A DNA stretch of 64,000 nucleotides from Pseudomarimonas arenosa. GTDB lineage: Bacteria; Pseudomonadota; Gammaproteobacteria; Xanthomonadales; Xanthomonadaceae. The notes beneath the pieces are model-generated. The model made no database searches. It worked only from the letters and a program-made list of their open reading frames with translations, and had not been told where the DNA came from. Numbering within the stretch: position 1 is the stretch's first letter; each line of letters opens with the position of its first letter. The DNA lies in contig NZ_JACYTR010000006.1 in assembly GCF_014841215.1 (NCBI RefSeq), positions 121,443-185,442 of the forward strand. The letters run 5' to 3'. Positions 46,448 through 54,271 of this stretch are shown piece after piece. The position numbers and the translations under genes were made by a program.

Positions 46448-47215
46448 ATGAGTCGTTATTTCGAATGGTGTCTATTACTTGCCTGCGCGCTTGTTCCTGC
46501 TCTTGGCCATGCAAGAGCCGATGAATGCGTTTCCACCGGCTCGGATCTCACCGACCCCAACTCGCCCAAGACTATCAGTACATCAACTGAGCGCGCGCCG
46601 TTTTGCGACGTGCAGTTCCAAAGCACAAACAGCATGGTGGGCGCTGCCTGGCTGAAACGCGATTTGGAGGCTAGCTACAACGCGGGCTGGAAAATCACTG
46701 CAGAGCTGAGTGCCGACCGCATTTCGGGATGGGCCGAAACTCCCTTCCTTAGCATCGATGTTCGCTCAGAGGAGGGTGCCAAGCAGGTGCTGCGGATCGG
46801 GCGTAGTCCGTCACTGGCGTACGATCCTCAGCCACCCGATCACCTGTTGGCAGTATGGCCGGATAGCTCGCCTGACAGCAGCCGCTCAATCAGCCTGAGG
46901 TTTCCGCTCGAGCACGGCGCCGAACATGCTTACCTGTTGGAGATTGCGTTGCGTCGCGACCCGCAACAGTTACTCACCTGGTTGGGCTTGTGTTTCGAAG
47001 GTCAGGTGCAGTGGGTGCCGATCGCCGCGCGGCCGTCGGATCAGTTTCGGATCCAGTTTGGCACCTTGGCGGCGAGCGATCCGAGCGAACTCGCCCAACT
47101 CAATTCGCTGTACTACGGCCGCCATTTCAGTCTGCTGCACACCCTGAGGCCAGGTACGACGCAGTCGGTATGTGGTGTGGCACCTCCCGCACCGGATGCA
47201 TCGATTCGCCCCTGA
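46448..47215 (+). CDS. Uncharacterised secreted protein
   Basis: 255 residues. The signal peptide is MSRYFEWCLLLACALVPALGHARA, followed by DECVSTGSDLTDPNSPKTI and a mainly beta sequence with several Cys (CDVQF, GLCFEG, VCGVAP) likely forming disulfides. I do not recognise the family. It follows the kinase gene on the same strand by 82 bases, so it may belong to the kinase unit, but nothing in the sequence proves it. Confidence 0.7.
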   Translation: MSRYFEWCLLLACALVPALGHARADECVSTGSDLTDPNSPKTISTSTERAPFCDVQFQSTNSMVGAAWLKRDLEASYNAGWKITAELSADRISGWAETPFLSIDVRSEEGAKQVLRIGRSPSLAYDPQPPDHLLAVWPDSSPDSSRSISLRFPLEHGAEHAYLLEIALRRDPQQLLTWLGLCFEGQVQWVPIAARPSDQFRIQFGTLAASDPSELAQLNSLYYGRHFSLLHTLRPGTTQSVCGVAPPAPDASIRP

Positions 47216-47238
47216 TCCCGGCGTGATCACCGACTGCA

Positions 47239-47664
47239 TCAGGTCTTTGGCGTCGACTCTGGGGAGGCTGTTGCTGCAATACCCGCCACCCGTAGCGCCT
47301 CCTCGATCGCCGGCAGATTGAAGCCGGCGATTCGACGATTGCCGATCAGCACGACGGGCACGCCGTTCGCCTGCAGGCTGCGAAAGCTCTGCATGGCCTG
47401 CTCGGAAAGGTCGATCTGGAAGTCGTGATAGGCAATGCCCTGCTGATCGAGATGTTCACGCAGCCGGCTGCACCAGGGGCAGGTGGTGGTGGTGAACAAC
47501 ACCACTGGTTGCCCGGTGCTGGCGAACAAGCTGGCATAGTCGCCTTCGACGTAGGCCGGTTCAGGAAACGCATACGCGTACGCCCGCTGGGCCCAGGGGC
47601 CGGCCTTGAGGCCGATCAGAAAGCACAATGCAATCGCCAGTGCGATGCCGATATTCTTTAACAT
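47239..47664 (-). CDS. Membrane-anchored CPWC glutaredoxin-like protein
   Basis: 141 residues. An N-terminal hydrophobic helix (IGIALAIALCFLIGLKAG) anchors the protein. The thioredoxin fold follows with the active site Cys62-Pro-Trp-Cys65 (TTTTCPWCSRLREHL), a cis-Pro region GVPVVLIGNRRIAGF and a C-terminal helix. Glutaredoxins normally have CPYC. CPWC is a variant. It likely reduces or shuffles disulfides on the periplasmic side (inference). It is 219 bases downstream, on the same strand, of the gene for the six-cysteine protein. Confidence 0.82.
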   Translation of the reverse strand: MLKNIGIALAIALCFLIGLKAGPWAQRAYAYAFPEPAYVEGDYASLFASTGQPVVLFTTTTCPWCSRLREHLDQQGIAYHDFQIDLSEQAMQSFRSLQANGVPVVLIGNRRIAGFNLPAIEEALRVAGIAATASPESTPKT

Positions 47665-47715
47665 GAGAGTTCGCCATGGTAGCCGGAGGGGCGTAGTGAT
47701 TGCTGCCCGTTGGAA

Positions 47716-47742
47716 GCCGGCGAACTCACTGAGTTCGCCGGC
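47716..47742. terminator. Strong hairpin between two small minus-strand genes
   Basis: GCCGGCGAACT and AGTTCGCCGGC pair around a five-base loop, an 11-bp perfect stem. It lies 140 bases after the stop of the six-cysteine gene and 50 bases before the start of the CPWC gene on the minus strand. No T-run follows, so termination is uncertain; it may protect or bound the small transcript. Confidence 0.4.
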
Positions 47743-47882
47743 GGCCTTGTTCTCAGTGGGCCCCGCGGTTTGATTTCCGTGGGGCGGAACAGCAAGGATC
47801 CCGTTCGCTCGAACAGCGGCCCGTCCTGAGTCTGTTGAAGTACGCCGATGCCGAGCGTGGGTTCCTCACAGCATGAAGCGCA

Positions 47883-48083
47883 CTAGCGAATCGTGCACTG
47901 ACGCACACAGTAGAACAGGATTGCACGGCACACGTTCTTCGGCGTATGGCCGTCAAGCAGGCAGGCTTGGAACTCTTCGTTGCATTGAACGGTGCAGGCA
48001 TCGCCCGCCCGAGCTTTCGATACACCCAAGCCCAGGCCAAGGGCCAGCACACTCATTGCCAAGCCGAGTTTGTACTTGTTCAT
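47883..48083 (-). CDS. Small secreted six-cysteine protein, mirror-symmetric
   Basis: 66 residues. A signal peptide (KLGLAMSVLALGLGLGVSKARA) would leave a mature protein of about 40 residues, starting GDACTVQC. It has six cysteines with spacing CX3C, X6, C, X10, C, X6, CX3C, the same read in both directions. This would fit two short helices cross-linked by disulfides, like helical-hairpin CX3C proteins. The Shine-Dalgarno-like GGAGA is about 9 bases upstream of ATG 48083. No homolog is known to me. A CPWC thioredoxin-like protein follows on the same strand. Confidence 0.72.
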   Translation of the reverse strand: MNKYKLGLAMSVLALGLGLGVSKARAGDACTVQCNEEFQACLLDGHTPKNVCRAILFYCVRQCTIR

Positions 48084-48234
48084 TGCATGATTCTCCAGTT
48101 GGGATGAACGGGGTACCCGGCATGCACCGGTTGTGGTCGGGTATCCGTTTGCTTAATGCGCAATCTGGAGTCGATGCGGATCAAGTTGCATCAATCCACG
48201 GACAGGCTTTCCGAGCGCGCCGTCCTTGGCGCGC

Positions 48235-48263
48235 GATATCAGGTTGCTGAAATGAGTCTCAGC
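48235..48263. repeat. GATATCAGG hairpin repeat, second copy
   Basis: GATATCAGG at 48235-48243 followed by GCTGAAATGAGTCTCAGC (48246-48263), a stem with one mismatch. It is close to the unit at 27244-27275 beside the DUF1501 stop. It lies just before the penicillin acylase relic. Confidence 0.6.
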
Positions 48264-48272
48264 AGCCTGCGA

Positions 48273-48407
48273 AACCTGCTGCAGGTCATTCCCGTGGGTC
48301 AGGATGGCAACATCGGCGGGCCGGCCTCTATCCGCCGGCTGCCGTTCTGGCTGGTCAATGGCTACAAGCCGCTGCTGATCGACCCGGCGCAGCTCGCCCC
48401 GCCCTGA
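48273..48407 (+). pseudogene. Penicillin acylase C-terminal relic
   Basis: 45 codons, reading NLLQVIPVGQDGNIGGP, then LPFWLVNGYKPLLIDPAQLAPP and a stop. It matches the last about 55 residues of the intact acylase at 42341-42506 (LLQIIPGGQDGNIGGP ... LPFWLVNGYKPLVIDPAQ) with most bases identical, except for a 30-base deletion near the end. Nothing of the catalytic domains is present upstream, so it is a broken duplicate, not a gene. Continuing the frame upstream gives no acylase similarity. Confidence 0.85.
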
Positions 48408-48471
48408 CCTGCTGCCAGCGCTACCGCGCCAAGGAAGGCGCAGGCAGAGCGTGCTGTGCAGGGAGCAGAAG

Positions 48472-49005
48472 TCAGGAGGAGGGCACCTGCTCAACCCGAC
48501 GCAGTTCGGTCGGGTCGACACCGTACGCGCTCAGTCGGGTCAGCCAGTCCTGCAATTCAGCCTCGTCGACCTCGGCTTGCCGATGAAATACCCAGGCCAG
48601 ATCCCGCCGCGGATTGCTGAGCAGCGCCCATTGATAGTCGGCGCTCACTTCCAACACATGCAGATCGGACTTGAAGGGCCAGACGAACTGCACCTGCCAG
48701 TGCGCGCCGCCGCTGCCCGGCTGCACGGTCGAAACGCCCTGCCAACGATGCTCAGGCCCATCCCAGCGGCGCTTAAAGACATAGTCGTTGTCGATGCGGC
48801 CATCTTCGCGCAGGCGATACACATCACGCGCCGTCAGCTTGCCTTCCTCAAGCCAGTAGGGCACATGGGCGATCACATACCAGGTGCCCATGAAGCGTGG
48901 CAGATCGATCTCGATCGCAGGGGCCGGCCGCGTGGGCAGGCTGCTGCAGGCAGTAATGCCAATCATCAGCAGCAGGGCGAGTGGCCATCGTTTTCGACAG
49001 TGCAT
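48472..49005 (-). CDS. Lipocalin-family lipoprotein (Blc-like)
   Basis: 177 residues. A lipobox (LLLMIGITAC) gives a lipid anchor, then the lipocalin start with GTWYVIAHVPYWLEEG (the GxW motif) and beta strands ending in FHRQAEVDEAELQDWLTRLSAYGV, the C-terminal helix of Blc proteins. Blc lipocalins bind lysophospholipids or fatty acids in the outer membrane. ATG 49005 is used. An upstream in-frame ATG at 49026 adds a few residues before the signal. No partner gene is adjacent. Confidence 0.85.
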   Translation of the reverse strand: MHCRKRWPLALLLMIGITACSSLPTRPAPAIEIDLPRFMGTWYVIAHVPYWLEEGKLTARDVYRLREDGRIDNDYVFKRRWDGPEHRWQGVSTVQPGSGGAHWQVQFVWPFKSDLHVLEVSADYQWALLSNPRRDLAWVFHRQAEVDEAELQDWLTRLSAYGVDPTELRRVEQVPSS

Positions 49006-49106
49006 GGCAGCCTCGGCACAACACACGATGGCGGCAGCTTGGCAGATGGCCCTCGAAGGTTCTGTGATAGTCGAGTGAACGCAGCGTTAAGCTGTGATCG
49101 TGCTGG

Positions 49107-50780
49107 TCATACGGCGCGCACCCGGAACGCTTCGGTTAGCGAGATCGTGCCTGCGCGCGCCATTTCGATCGCCCGCTCAGTAATTGGCACCATGCCCTCG
49201 GCTACGGCCTGCTGGTGAATTTGGTCGGCTTCGGCACCGTGGCAGATCCGCTTGCGCAAGGGTTCGCTGATGAACAGTAGTTCGTACACTGCCGCGCGGC
49301 CGAAGACGCCCAGGCCGTTGCAGCGCGAGCAGCCCGAGCCACGGTAGAAGGTTTCATGTTCGGCAACGCCGAGAGTCTTTCTGATCAAAGGTTCGATCTG
49401 CTCGACCTGGCTGCAGTAGGCGCAATTGAGTCGTACCAGCCGTTGCGCCATGACCGCGGCCAACGAGGCGCGCAGCAGGAACGGCTCAACACCAAGATCC
49501 AGCAGGCGGGTCACCGCAGTGGCAGCGGTATTGGTGTGCAGGGTCGACAGCACCAGATGGCCGGTCAATGAGCTCTCCACCGCCACATTGGCGGTTTCAC
49601 CGTCGCGAATTTCGCCGACCATGATGGCGTCGGGATCGTGGCGCAGAAAGTTGCGCAGCGCCCGGGCGAAGGTGAACCCTGCAGCGCGATTCACCTGCAT
49701 CTGCTGTACGTCGTCGATCTGGTACTCGACCGGATCTTCGATAGTCAGGATATTGATGTTCTGCTTGCGCAGTTCAAGCAGCATGGCATACAGCGTGGTG
49801 GATTTGCCGCAGCCGGTGGGGCCCGTGGCAAGGAAAAGGCCATGGCTGCGATTGAGCAGGTCGGTCATGTGATCACGATCCAGCGGACTCAATCCGATCT
49901 GATCGATGGTTTTCAGACTCTGCTCGGTGTCCAGCAGGCGGATCACCACGCTTTCGCCGTGCACCGTTGGCATCACCGAGATGCGCAGGTCGATCTCCTT
50001 GCCCTCATCGGTGCGCAGGCGGGTTCGGCCATCCTGCGCCTGTCGATGTTCGGCCAGATTCATCTTGCCCAACACCTTGATGCGCGACACCAGCGCCGGC
50101 GCCAGCTCGCGCAGAAAGCTTCGCACCAACACCAGCTCATCGTCGATCCGATAGAGCAGATCGAGGTGCTTGGAGTTGGGCCGGAAGTGAATGTCAGACG
50201 CACGTCGGTACAGCGCTTGTTCCATGACGCCGTGAATCAATTTGACTGTCGGCTTTTCCTGCGCCAGTCGTTCGTATTCACGTGGGTTGTCTTCGATTTT
50301 CTTGCCGCCGCCCAGGCCCAGCTGACGAGCGATTTCGGCGTCTTCGGCATTGTCGTAGAGGCGGGCGATGGCATTGCGGATATCGCTGCTGGTGGCAATC
50401 ACCAGACTCACTGGCCACTGGCTGAGGAAATCCAGGGCGGCCAAGGCGCTGGCATCGCTCAGATTGTCGACCGCCACCAGCAGACCCTTGGCGTGCTGCA
50501 GCAGGGGTAGGGCGGACAGCTGCCGCGCCCGCTCGGCCGGGATCAGGTTGAGCACCGCCTGATCGACCTCGATGCCATCCAGTCGGGCCAGGGGCAGGCC
50601 GATGGCCTCGGCCGCCGAAAACACCTGAGCCGCGTCTTCGTCGGCCACCCGCTCGCACCAGGCCTGACGATCGAGCCGGGGGGCGCTGTCGGGCGGCTGG
50701 CCACGTTCAAGATAGCGTTGCAGCGCGGTGGGGTTATCGAGCAACGCAATCTGACTGGATTTGTCCATGGCCATGCCCAT
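49107..50780 (-). CDS. GspE/PilB-type secretion ATPase, orphan
   Basis: 557 residues. The N-terminal GspE_N domain (LPLARLDGIEVDQAVLNLIPAERARQLSALPLLQHAKG) precedes the ATPase: Walker A GPTGCGKSTTLYAML, Asp box IEDPVEYQIDDVQQMQVN, His box TLHTNTA. A C-terminal four-cysteine zinc site is seen (CAYC ... CSRC). Such ATPases drive type II secretion or type IV pilus extension. No other gsp or pil gene is near, so this is an orphan copy. The start is ATG 50780; ATG at 50774 and 50768 are also possible, and no strong Shine-Dalgarno separates them. Confidence 0.87.
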   Translation of the reverse strand: MGMAMDKSSQIALLDNPTALQRYLERGQPPDSAPRLDRQAWCERVADEDAAQVFSAAEAIGLPLARLDGIEVDQAVLNLIPAERARQLSALPLLQHAKGLLVAVDNLSDASALAALDFLSQWPVSLVIATSSDIRNAIARLYDNAEDAEIARQLGLGGGKKIEDNPREYERLAQEKPTVKLIHGVMEQALYRRASDIHFRPNSKHLDLLYRIDDELVLVRSFLRELAPALVSRIKVLGKMNLAEHRQAQDGRTRLRTDEGKEIDLRISVMPTVHGESVVIRLLDTEQSLKTIDQIGLSPLDRDHMTDLLNRSHGLFLATGPTGCGKSTTLYAMLLELRKQNINILTIEDPVEYQIDDVQQMQVNRAAGFTFARALRNFLRHDPDAIMVGEIRDGETANVAVESSLTGHLVLSTLHTNTAATAVTRLLDLGVEPFLLRASLAAVMAQRLVRLNCAYCSQVEQIEPLIRKTLGVAEHETFYRGSGCSRCNGLGVFGRAAVYELLFISEPLRKRICHGAEADQIHQQAVAEGMVPITERAIEMARAGTISLTEAFRVRAV

Positions 50781-51136
50781 CGGTCGATCTGTCCGCCACC
50801 TTAGCGCAGGCCAGAGCAACCGATTTTGACCTAAGTCGGGGTGGTGCTCGACAACAGCGCCGTCTTCACATCTTCATGCACCCTTCGGCACGCTCTGGCT
50901 GCGATGAGGTGGGGTGTGGGGGTGTAGCTCGTGACCCTGGCCGAGCCTGTAGAAGCCTGATCAAGTGCAGCCGCAATGGCAAGCCTGTCGCGCCTTCAGG
51001 CACCGTTCGGCACGCTCAGGGTGCGATGCGGTCGCGCGAGGTGCCTGCGGTGGCGCGGGCACAGAATTTCGACGCCAGCCCCGAGCCTTGCTCCCCCTGC
51101 GGTACACTGCGGCGGTTTAGCCGCCGAGGTAGTTCG
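50781..51136. other. Intergenic region with degenerate repeats
   Basis: 356 bases between the divergent ATPase and aminopeptidase genes. It contains three related fragments, CACCCTTCGGCACGCTCTGG near 50878, GGCCGAGCCTGTAGAAGCC near 50938 and CACCGTTCGGCACGCTCAGG near 51001, which are degenerate forms of the TTCGACAGGCTCAGG-type repeat found elsewhere in the window. An in-frame extension of the aminopeptidase to 50876 runs through these repeats and was not used. Confidence 0.6.
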
Positions 51137-53008
51137 ATGCGATTCATGCTTTTCGCCTTGCTGGGTCTGTTGCTGTCGTCGACTGTGTTTGCCTCCGACG
51201 CCGCGCCGCGCGCCGGTGACGAGCACTCCTATGCCGAGCCGGACAAGGTGCGGGTGGTCGATCTTGGGCTGGATCTGCGAATCGATTTCGATCAGCGCAT
51301 GATCAAGGGCAGTGCCGACCTGCAGCTGGAATGGACCGATCCCGAGCATCGCCGTCTGCAGCTCGATACCCGCGAGTTGGTGATCGACAAGGTGATGGGC
51401 AAGCGCCGCGACAGCGGTTGGTTTCGCCTGCAATGGAGCCTGTCTGAGAAGGACCCGATCCTCGGCCAGATGCTCAGCATCAAGATGCCGCGACAGTACG
51501 AAACGGTGAGGATCCGCTATCGCACATCGCCCGAGGCCTCGGGCCTGCTGTGGCTGCCCGCCGAATTGACTGCCGGCAAGCGTCTGCCCTTCATGTTCAG
51601 TCAATCGCAGGCCATTCATGCCCGCTCCTGGGTACCGCTGCAAGATACGCCGGCGGTGCGCTATACCTACTCGGCACACATCGAAAGCGATCCCAAACTG
51701 ATGGTGTTGATGAGTGCTGACAATCAGCCGGACACCGCTCGCGATGGCGACTATGTGTTTCGCATGACTCAGCCGATTCCGTCCTACCTGATGGCGATCG
51801 CCGCTGGCGATCTGGTGTTCAAGCCGATCTCCGAGCGCGCTGGGGTCTGGGCCGAGCCTGCCACGGTCGATGCGGCAGTGGCCGAATTCAGCGACACTGA
51901 ACAGATGATTCAAGCGGCCGAATCGCTATACGGGCCGTATCGCTGGGGACGCTACGACCTGTTGATTCTGCCGCCGTCGTTCCCTTATGGGGGGATGGAA
52001 AACCCGCGGCTGAGTTTCATCACGCCGACCGTGATCACCGGCGATAAGAGCCTGGTGGCCCTGATCGCCCACGAGTTGGCGCACAGCTGGTCGGGCAATC
52101 TGGTCACCAATGCCAGCTGGAAGGACATCTGGCTCAACGAAGGATTCACCAACTACGTCGAGGGGCGCATCAGCGAGGCCGTGTACGGGCAGGATTTCGC
52201 CGACATGGAAGTGGTGATCAACCGCACGGCACTGGCCGATGAGCTGAAAGAGGTGCCGCCTGAGCAGCAGATCCTGATCTTGCCGCGGCAAGAGGGCAAG
52301 AATCCCGACGAAGCACTGTCCGATGTGGCCTACGTCAAGGGTCACTGGTTCCTGAGTTTCCTCGAGCAGCGCTTTGGTCGCGAGATCTTCGATCCGTTCC
52401 TGCGCAGCTGGTTTGATCAACATGCCTTCGAGAGCGTCAGCTCTGAAGACTTCGTCGACCATCTACGCACCGTGCTGCTGCCGCAAAAGCCCAATGCGGT
52501 CAGCGAAAAGGAACTGCAAGCCTGGCTGCATCAGGCCGGTGTGCCGAAGGTCGCCCCCAAGGTGCAATCAGAACGCTTGCAGGCGGTAGACAAGGCGCGC
52601 CAGCGCTGGTTGAAAGGCCGAACGCTGGCCAAGGATCTCGACACCAGCGGCTGGGTGACCCAGCAGTGGCTGCATCTGCTCGATGGCATGCCGAACGAAC
52701 TCGACGGAGAACAGATGGTCGAGTTGGATCAGGCGTTCAATTTCACCGGCACGGCCAACGGCGAGATTGCCATGCGCTGGTATCCGCTGGCGCTGCGCAG
52801 CGGTTATTTCGAGGCGCGCCCGGCGATTGCCGAGTTCCTGCAGACGATTGGTCGGCGCAAGCTGATCATGCCGATCTACCAGGAATTGGCCAAGTCGAAG
52901 GATGGTCTGCAATTCGCCCGTGATGTGTTTGCCCAGGCGCGCGCAGGTTATCACCCGATCACCATCGCCTCGATCGAAGCACTATTCGCCGAGGCGAAAG
53001 GTGGTTAA
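51137..53008 (+). CDS. M1-family aminopeptidase (LTA4 hydrolase-like)
   Basis: 623 residues with a signal peptide (MRFMLFALLGLLLSSTVFA). The zinc site is His312-Glu313-x-x-His316 with Glu335 (HELAHSWSGNLVT ... WLNEGFTNYVEG), the HExxH-18-E signature of the M1 family. The substrate-binding GxMEN motif is YGGMENPRLSF. The C-terminal helical domain resembles leukotriene A4 hydrolase-type enzymes. It cuts N-terminal residues from peptides, probably in the periplasm. ATG 51137 is preceded by GCCGAGGTAG. Its stop (TAA) is directly followed by the GTG of the hydrolase gene, so they are cotranscribed. Confidence 0.92.
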   Translation: MRFMLFALLGLLLSSTVFASDAAPRAGDEHSYAEPDKVRVVDLGLDLRIDFDQRMIKGSADLQLEWTDPEHRRLQLDTRELVIDKVMGKRRDSGWFRLQWSLSEKDPILGQMLSIKMPRQYETVRIRYRTSPEASGLLWLPAELTAGKRLPFMFSQSQAIHARSWVPLQDTPAVRYTYSAHIESDPKLMVLMSADNQPDTARDGDYVFRMTQPIPSYLMAIAAGDLVFKPISERAGVWAEPATVDAAVAEFSDTEQMIQAAESLYGPYRWGRYDLLILPPSFPYGGMENPRLSFITPTVITGDKSLVALIAHELAHSWSGNLVTNASWKDIWLNEGFTNYVEGRISEAVYGQDFADMEVVINRTALADELKEVPPEQQILILPRQEGKNPDEALSDVAYVKGHWFLSFLEQRFGREIFDPFLRSWFDQHAFESVSSEDFVDHLRTVLLPQKPNAVSEKELQAWLHQAGVPKVAPKVQSERLQAVDKARQRWLKGRTLAKDLDTSGWVTQQWLHLLDGMPNELDGEQMVELDQAFNFTGTANGEIAMRWYPLALRSGYFEARPAIAEFLQTIGRRKLIMPIYQELAKSKDGLQFARDVFAQARAGYHPITIASIEALFAEAKGG

Positions 53009-53959
53009 GTGACCAAGCGTCGTCGGCGAGCGCTGTTGCCGGGGCTGCTGCTCGGTACCTTGATCGGCTTCCTGGTCGTCGCCGGGCTGCGTCCACACTG
53101 GGTGCTTGAGGCCGAATTCGCCCGTCAGCGCTGGCTGGCGGGAGCCAGTGAGCAGCAGATTGACATCGACGGCCAGACCTGGACCTTTCTGCAGGCCGGT
53201 GAGGGCCCGCCGTTGATCCTGCTGCACGGATTCACCGGCGCCAAGGAAAACTGGCTGCCGGTGATGGGGCACCTCAGCACGCGTTTTCGCGTGCTGGCTC
53301 CGGACTTGCCCGGCTGGGGTGAGTCTGGCCGCAGTGCTGATGAGGATCATAGTTTCTCCGGTCAGGCTGCGCGACTTGAACAATTCGTTCAAGCGGTGAG
53401 CGGTGGTCAGTCGGTATTCCTGGTCGGCCACTCGATGGGCGGCGGCATAGCCGCCATGTCGGCCGGTCAGCGACCGTCCTGGCTGCGTCGCCTGGTGCTG
53501 ATGGATGCCGCCGGGCTGCCGTTCGAGAACGCCTTCTCCGACTTGGTGCGAGAAGGCAAGCACCCGTTCGAAGTCACCGATCAGGCGCAGTTCGAGCGTC
53601 AGCTCAACATGGTGTTCAAGCAGCCGCCGTGGGTTCCCTGGCCGGCTGACCGCGCCTTCATTGAGCGTCGTCGAGCCAGCGCGGCGTTCGAGCGTGAAGT
53701 GCTGGCTGCGGTGGCCGGTGATGAGGCGCGCGCCTTTGCACCGGGCGACGCCGCCGCCAACATTGCCGTGCCGACCCTGCTGCTCTGGTGCAAGGACGAT
53801 CAGATCATCGATGCCAGCGTCGCCACGGCGTATGCTGCGCGGATTCCCGATGCGGCCCTGGTCTTGCTCGACGACTGCAATCACATGCCGATGATGGAAC
53901 AGCCGGCCGAAATCGCGCAGCTGATGCTGGAGTTCTTCAGCTCAGCTCCGCCGCAGTAG
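53009..53959 (+). CDS. Membrane-anchored alpha/beta hydrolase
   Basis: 316 residues. An N-terminal hydrophobic helix (RALLPGLLLGTLIGFLVVAGL) anchors it. The nucleophile is Ser142 in VGHSMGGG, the acid Asp263 or Asp264 (LLLWCKDDQII), and the His292 in DDCNHMPMMEQP. HGFTGAKENW with the oxyanion loop and the P-x-L-P-G-W-G-E-S motif are also typical. The substrate, an ester, amide or epoxide, is unknown. GTG 53009 starts immediately after the aminopeptidase stop. Confidence 0.87.
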   Translation: MTKRRRRALLPGLLLGTLIGFLVVAGLRPHWVLEAEFARQRWLAGASEQQIDIDGQTWTFLQAGEGPPLILLHGFTGAKENWLPVMGHLSTRFRVLAPDLPGWGESGRSADEDHSFSGQAARLEQFVQAVSGGQSVFLVGHSMGGGIAAMSAGQRPSWLRRLVLMDAAGLPFENAFSDLVREGKHPFEVTDQAQFERQLNMVFKQPPWVPWPADRAFIERRRASAAFEREVLAAVAGDEARAFAPGDAAANIAVPTLLLWCKDDQIIDASVATAYAARIPDAALVLLDDCNHMPMMEQPAEIAQLMLEFFSSAPPQ

Positions 53960-53987
53960 GTTGTTTGTTGTAACTAAGCTGACTATT

Positions 53988-54029
53988 AAGGAAGGTCTGA
54001 ACAAGTCTGAACTTGTTCAGAGATTCCTT
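53988..54029 (+). terminator. Long hairpin after the hydrolase gene
   Basis: AAGGAA with TTCCTT, then TCTGAACAAG with CTTGTTCAGA, around a six-base loop and a small internal loop: a 16-bp stem 28 bases after the hydrolase stop. It is likely the transcription end of the aminopeptidase-hydrolase pair, though the T-run is short. Confidence 0.6.
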
Positions 54030-54070
54030 GAGTAATGCCTTTGATGGGGCGCGGCAATCGACGGGCGTCT

Positions 54071-54271
54071 GTTATTGATTCGGCACCTTGAAGTTTGAAC
54101 ATCCTGTTCAACGTCAAGTCCCGCGCGTCCGGAACCGTTCGACAGGCCCACGGCAGGCATGCCCGTAGGCGCGGGCGCTTCACAGCGACTATGCGGCTGC
54201 GCGCGAGCAGTCCATGCATTGAGTGCTTTATTGAACGGGCCAGTTGAAACATCAATGGGCCGGTTCAATAA
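54071..54271 (-). repeat. Dispersed repeat, copy C (full length)
   Basis: About 200 bases. Read on the minus strand it goes from GTTCAATAAAGCACT through GCATGGACTGCTCGCGCGCAG, CATAGTCGCTGTGAAGCG, GGGCATGCCTGCCGTGGGCC, GTCGAACGG, GGGACTTGACGTTGAAC, to GATGTTCAAACTTCAAG and CGAATCAATAACAG. It is the longest of the three copies in this window and gives the consensus ends. Its palindrome is degenerate (AATGCATGGACTGC). Confidence 0.8.

Noticed and set aside
48156..48407. A small gene of 83 codons covering the acylase relic
   Set aside because: Only the second half resembles a known protein, and that half is a fragment of the acylase C-terminus without catalytic parts.
50876..51136. A longer M1 aminopeptidase
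   Set aside because: The extension is made of degenerate repeats and would bury the signal peptide.
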